A DNA stretch of 64,000 nucleotides, taken from the NCBI GenBank assembly GCA_964578605.1, contig CAZODO010000001.1:62001-126000 (forward strand), given 5' to 3'. The notes below the pieces were generated by a model. That model searched no databases. It worked only from the letters and a program-made list of their open reading frames with translations, and had not been told where the DNA came from. A program made the translations under genes and the position numbers. Source of the stretch: JAXMHN01 sp964578605 (GTDB lineage Bacteria; Verrucomicrobiota; Verrucomicrobiia; Limisphaerales; SIBE01). This document shows positions 61,552-64,000 of the stretch, piece by piece. Within the stretch, counting starts at the first letter, position 1, and each line of letters starts with the position of its first letter.

Positions 61552-62344
61552 GTTTGACAGCGTCGATGAGGGGTTTAACGAACTCCTTCACACCGGGGAC
61601 GAGTTGTGCCGAACGCCCAAATTGAGCGACTTGATTCACGATGGCGCTGCCTACCACCACGGCATCGCCATGGGAAGCCGCCGCACGCGCCTGGTCCGGA
61701 GTGGAAATGCCAAAACCGATCGCCACCGGCAAGGTGGTATGCCGGCGAATGGCCGCCATCATGGCGCCCAGGTTGCTCGCAAGGCTGTCGCGCATGCCGG
61801 TCACTCCTTCGCGCGACACATAGTAAACAAACCCGGAACCGTGCTCCACAATCCGTTGGATTCGGCCCTCAGGTGTGGTGGGAGCTACCAGGTAGATCGC
61901 GCAGAGACCCGCTTGGCTCATCAATCGCTCGTATTCGCCGCCCTCTTCCGGCGGCAGGTCCAAGACCAGCAAGCCATCCACGCCTGCCTGGGCAGCGTCC
62001 TGGATGAACGCCTGCACACCATAACGGTGAACGAGGTTGTAGTAGATGTACAAGACGATGGGGATTGCCGAGTCGCGCCGGATCGTCTGGACCGTCTCAA
62101 GCACTTTTGCGGGAGTGGTGCCGGAGGCCAGCCCGCGCTGGGCGGAAAGTTGGTTGACCACCCCGTCCGCCAAAGGGTCGCTAAAGGGGATGCCCAACTC
62201 CAGCACGTCCACACCCAATTGGTCGAATGCCAGCGCGAGTTGCCGGGTGGCTTCGAGGTCGGGGTCGCCCGCGCCCAGGTAAACGATAAAGCCCTTCCGG
62301 CGCCTGGCTCTTAAGGTTGAAAACCGTTCCGCGATACGATTCAT
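61523..62344 (-). CDS. trpA: Tryptophan synthase alpha subunit
   Basis: A 273-residue TIM-barrel enzyme that cleaves indole-3-glycerol phosphate to indole and glyceraldehyde 3-phosphate. The catalytic Glu and Asp are in LELGIPFSDPLADG; other family segments are VYLGAGDPDLEATRQLA, DGLLVLDLPPEEGGEY, GSGFVYYVSREGVTGMR and GFGISTPDQAR. No trpB or other trp genes are in the window. It overlaps manC by 29 bp and is 51 bp downstream of coaX. Confidence 0.96.
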   Translation of the reverse strand: MNRIAERFSTLRARRRKGFIVYLGAGDPDLEATRQLALAFDQLGVDVLELGIPFSDPLADGVVNQLSAQRGLASGTTPAKVLETVQTIRRDSAIPIVLYIYYNLVHRYGVQAFIQDAAQAGVDGLLVLDLPPEEGGEYERLMSQAGLCAIYLVAPTTPEGRIQRIVEHGSGFVYYVSREGVTGMRDSLASNLGAMMAAIRRHTTLPVAIGFGISTPDQARAAASHGDAVVVGSAIVNQVAQFGRSAQLVPGVKEFVKPLIDAVKHEQDQDQSG

Positions 62345-62395
62345 CCGCGCTGGAGTTTCCAGGTTCGACCGGAGACACGCAAGTGCGAACCGGGA

Positions 62396-63214
62396 TTAAC
62401 GGCGTGATGGAAGCGACCGCGATGGAACGGCCTTCGCGCGGGTCGAGGGTCGTCGAGGGGCCTCGTCGGGGGCGTGGGCTTTCCAGGTGAGTCGAAGCCC
62501 TTCCAGTGTCAGGAGCGGATCGACCGCGGTGATCTCCGGGACTTTGGCTGCGATCAGTTCGGCATAACCTCCGGTGGCAACCACGGGGAGCTTTCGGCAG
62601 TCCAGTTCCCGCCTTAGTTCGCGGACCAATTCGCGGACCAGCCCGCGGTATCCGTGCACGGCGCCAATCTGCATCGCTTCCCGGGTGCTCTTGCCCACCA
62701 CCGCCGTGACGTCGCGGATCTGGATGCGGGGGAGCAGCGCCGTTTTCTCATGCAGATACCCGGTCATCGCGGCCAGGCCGGGAGCGATAATGCCGCCGGC
62801 GTAATCGCCCTTGCGATCGACCACGTCAAAGGTGACGGCAGTCCCAAAGTCGACCACCACGGCGGGCGCGCCAAAGTGCCGCCGGACCGCGAGCGCATTC
62901 GCCAGGCGGTCGGGACCGATCGTCTCCGGCTGCGGATAATCGATGCCGAGGCCGCGGAGCGTCCGGTGAGTGAGCTCGACAAGCCGCACGTTCCAATCGC
63001 GGGCCATTTGCCTGACGAAAGGCGTGGCACGTGGAACGACACTGCAAAGGCAAATGCCGGTCAACGCTCGGCGTCCGGCGAACCTGGCCACGCGCGCGGG
63101 TGCGCCACCGCGTGCCCAGGTGGACGTTGGAATCTCGGCGCCCTTGACGACACCTTCGGCATCTCCGAGCCCGAGGTGCGCATGGGTATTGCCGATGTCC
63201 AGGAGAAGGATCAT
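62396..63214 (-). CDS. coaX: Type III pantothenate kinase
   Basis: A 272-residue enzyme of the CoaX family, phosphorylating pantothenate in coenzyme A synthesis. Seen: N-terminal LLLDIGNTHAHLGL, GPDRLANALA, VVDFGTAVTFDVV, GGIIAPGLAAMTGYLHEKTA and VVATGGYAEL. A basic, Arg/Ser-rich tail follows. Its start overlaps the birA stop by 4 bp; a coupled birA-coaX pair is common in bacteria. Confidence 0.95.
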   Translation of the reverse strand: MILLLDIGNTHAHLGLGDAEGVVKGAEIPTSTWARGGAPARVARFAGRRALTGICLCSVVPRATPFVRQMARDWNVRLVELTHRTLRGLGIDYPQPETIGPDRLANALAVRRHFGAPAVVVDFGTAVTFDVVDRKGDYAGGIIAPGLAAMTGYLHEKTALLPRIQIRDVTAVVGKSTREAMQIGAVHGYRGLVRELVRELRRELDCRKLPVVATGGYAELIAAKVPEITAVDPLLTLEGLRLTWKAHAPDEAPRRPSTRAKAVPSRSLPSRR

Positions 63215-64000
63215 GCGAGATGGTGTCCTTCCATGGTCACGTCGCCCGCGCTAATCCGCTCCAGATGCCCATGAGAGGTTCGTAGCAGGAGCGCGCCGCT
63301 GGCGTCGAGCGACTCCGCCTGTCCGCGAAAGCGCCGCTGGCCCACTTGGATCGTGACGGCACGGCCCAGGGTGGCGCATTGGGACTCCCATTCGTCAGCC
63401 AGCGCTTCGAAATGGCCGCGGTTCACCCGGGCGTAATCCGCGTCCAGTTCGCGCAGAATGGCGGCCGCAAGCGCGGCGCGGTCCAGGACATGGCCGCATT
63501 CGATCGACAGGGAAGTGGCCACGCTTTGAAGGTCGGCCGGGAAGTCGCTCACCGAGAGATTCACATTAACTCCGATCCCCACGACCACGTGCTTGATGGC
63601 GCCTGGTTCCGCACTGAGTTCGGTCAGAATGCCGGCCACTTTCTTGCCCGAGAACAGGAGGTCGTTGGGCCATTTGATCTCGGGCCGGAGTTCCGTTTGG
63701 TTTCGAATGGCTCGGCTCAGGGCCACGGCGGCGGCGATCGTGAGTTGAGTCACCGATTCAATCCGCAACTTCGGGCGGAGCAGAACCGAAAGCCAGAGCC
63801 CCTTGCCGGCAGGCGACACCCACGTCCGGCCGTGCCTTCCCCGTCCGCGCGTTTGGGCCTCAGCAAGAACGACTTCACCTTCCTTTGCGCCCCCGCGCGC
63901 GAGCAGTTCCACGAGGTCATTGGTGCTGGTGGTTTCCTGAAAGACACGGATCTCGCGGCCGATCACGTGCGTGGTGCCCAAGCGTGAAAGCAGGTCGTCC
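63211..64000 (-). CDS. birA: Biotin--protein ligase, bifunctional type (5' part outside window)
   Basis: The visible part is 263 codons, open to the window edge. The N-terminal sequence reads DDLLSRLGTTHVIGREIRVF, the junction between a helix-turn-helix domain and the ligase core, so the full protein probably has a BirA-type repressor domain. The ligase shows GRGRHGRTW, RPEIKWPNDLLFSGKKVAG, GIGVNVN and a C-terminal SH3-like domain (GRAVTIQVGQRRFRGQAES). It is translationally coupled to coaX. This is distinct from the HTH-less ligase at 13140-13928. Confidence 0.93.
   Translation of the reverse strand, partial: DDLLSRLGTTHVIGREIRVFQETTSTNDLVELLARGGAKEGEVVLAEAQTRGRGRHGRTWVSPAGKGLWLSVLLRPKLRIESVTQLTIAAAVALSRAIRNQTELRPEIKWPNDLLFSGKKVAGILTELSAEPGAIKHVVVGIGVNVNLSVSDFPADLQSVATSLSIECGHVLDRAALAAAILRELDADYARVNRGHFEALADEWESQCATLGRAVTIQVGQRRFRGQAESLDASGALLLRTSHGHLERISAGDVTMEGHHLA

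Noticed and set aside
1..64000. tRNA or rRNA genes
   Set aside because: I scanned the intergenic gaps for T-arm (GTTCGAATC-like) and cloverleaf patterns and saw none; a tRNA search program would be decisive.

Overview
The window is about 64 kb of GC-rich chromosome that looks like a member of the Verrucomicrobiota, probably a Pedosphaera/Limisphaera-type lineage. This is inferred from the gene repertoire, not from a marker tree: a short ECF sigma factor next to a Ser/Thr kinase with a multi-pass membrane tail, a DUF4091 secreted protein, a giant CotH/lamin-tail protein, NIPSNAP and SMP-30 proteins, and a relic of a 'four helix bundle suffix' protein. I see no rRNA, tRNA, CRISPR array, phage or intact insertion sequence.

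Layout. 0-11 kb: 3' end of a histidine kinase, a DUF4091 protein, a metallo-beta-lactamase-fold hydrolase, a decayed ABC-ATPase/apionate-lactonase-like fossil, an ECF sigma factor converging on a membrane Ser/Thr kinase, and a secreted Ig-like protein. 11.6-23.9 kb: a ten-gene minus-strand operon encoding an apparently complete methylmalonyl-CoA (Wood-Werkman) module: transcarboxylase 5S, mutA, mutB, meaB, mce, transcarboxylase 12S, a small accessory subunit, the 1.3S biotin carrier, a dedicated biotin ligase and a succinyl-CoA:acetate/propionate CoA-transferase. Together these could convert pyruvate plus methylmalonyl-CoA to oxaloacetate plus propionyl-CoA, isomerise succinyl-CoA and methylmalonyl-CoA, and exchange CoA with a free acid. 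Run in reverse it would assimilate propionate.

24-38 kb: FHA/zinc-finger protein, SMP-30 lactonase-like protein, FmdB zinc ribbon, MFS transporter, then recA-pfk and hisD-hisC on the plus strand, a DUF11-like secreted protein, an SDR, rpsU (bS21) and a membrane protein. 38-50 kb: the 1689-residue CotH protein, a NYN-domain protein and an envelope/glycan set (GT2, flippase, GT4, nucleotide-sugar epimerase) with an M20 peptidase. 50-64 kb: NIPSNAP protein, secreted protein, xylB, lnt, cupin, lipoprotein, endonuclease/phosphatase-family protein, ABC-2 permease, and manC-trpA-coaX-birA.

The most unusual signal is in the intergenic DNA. Five arrays (near 4.84, 11.2, 36.9, 51.0 and 51.1 kb) are built from short units repeated at exactly 11-bp spacing. 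Each array has its own sequence, and in at least three the units on one side are the reverse complement of those on the other, in the same 11-bp register. I do not recognise this as a described element. Two intergenic fossils (5.1-6.0 kb and 11.4-11.6 kb) lie next to two of these arrays.
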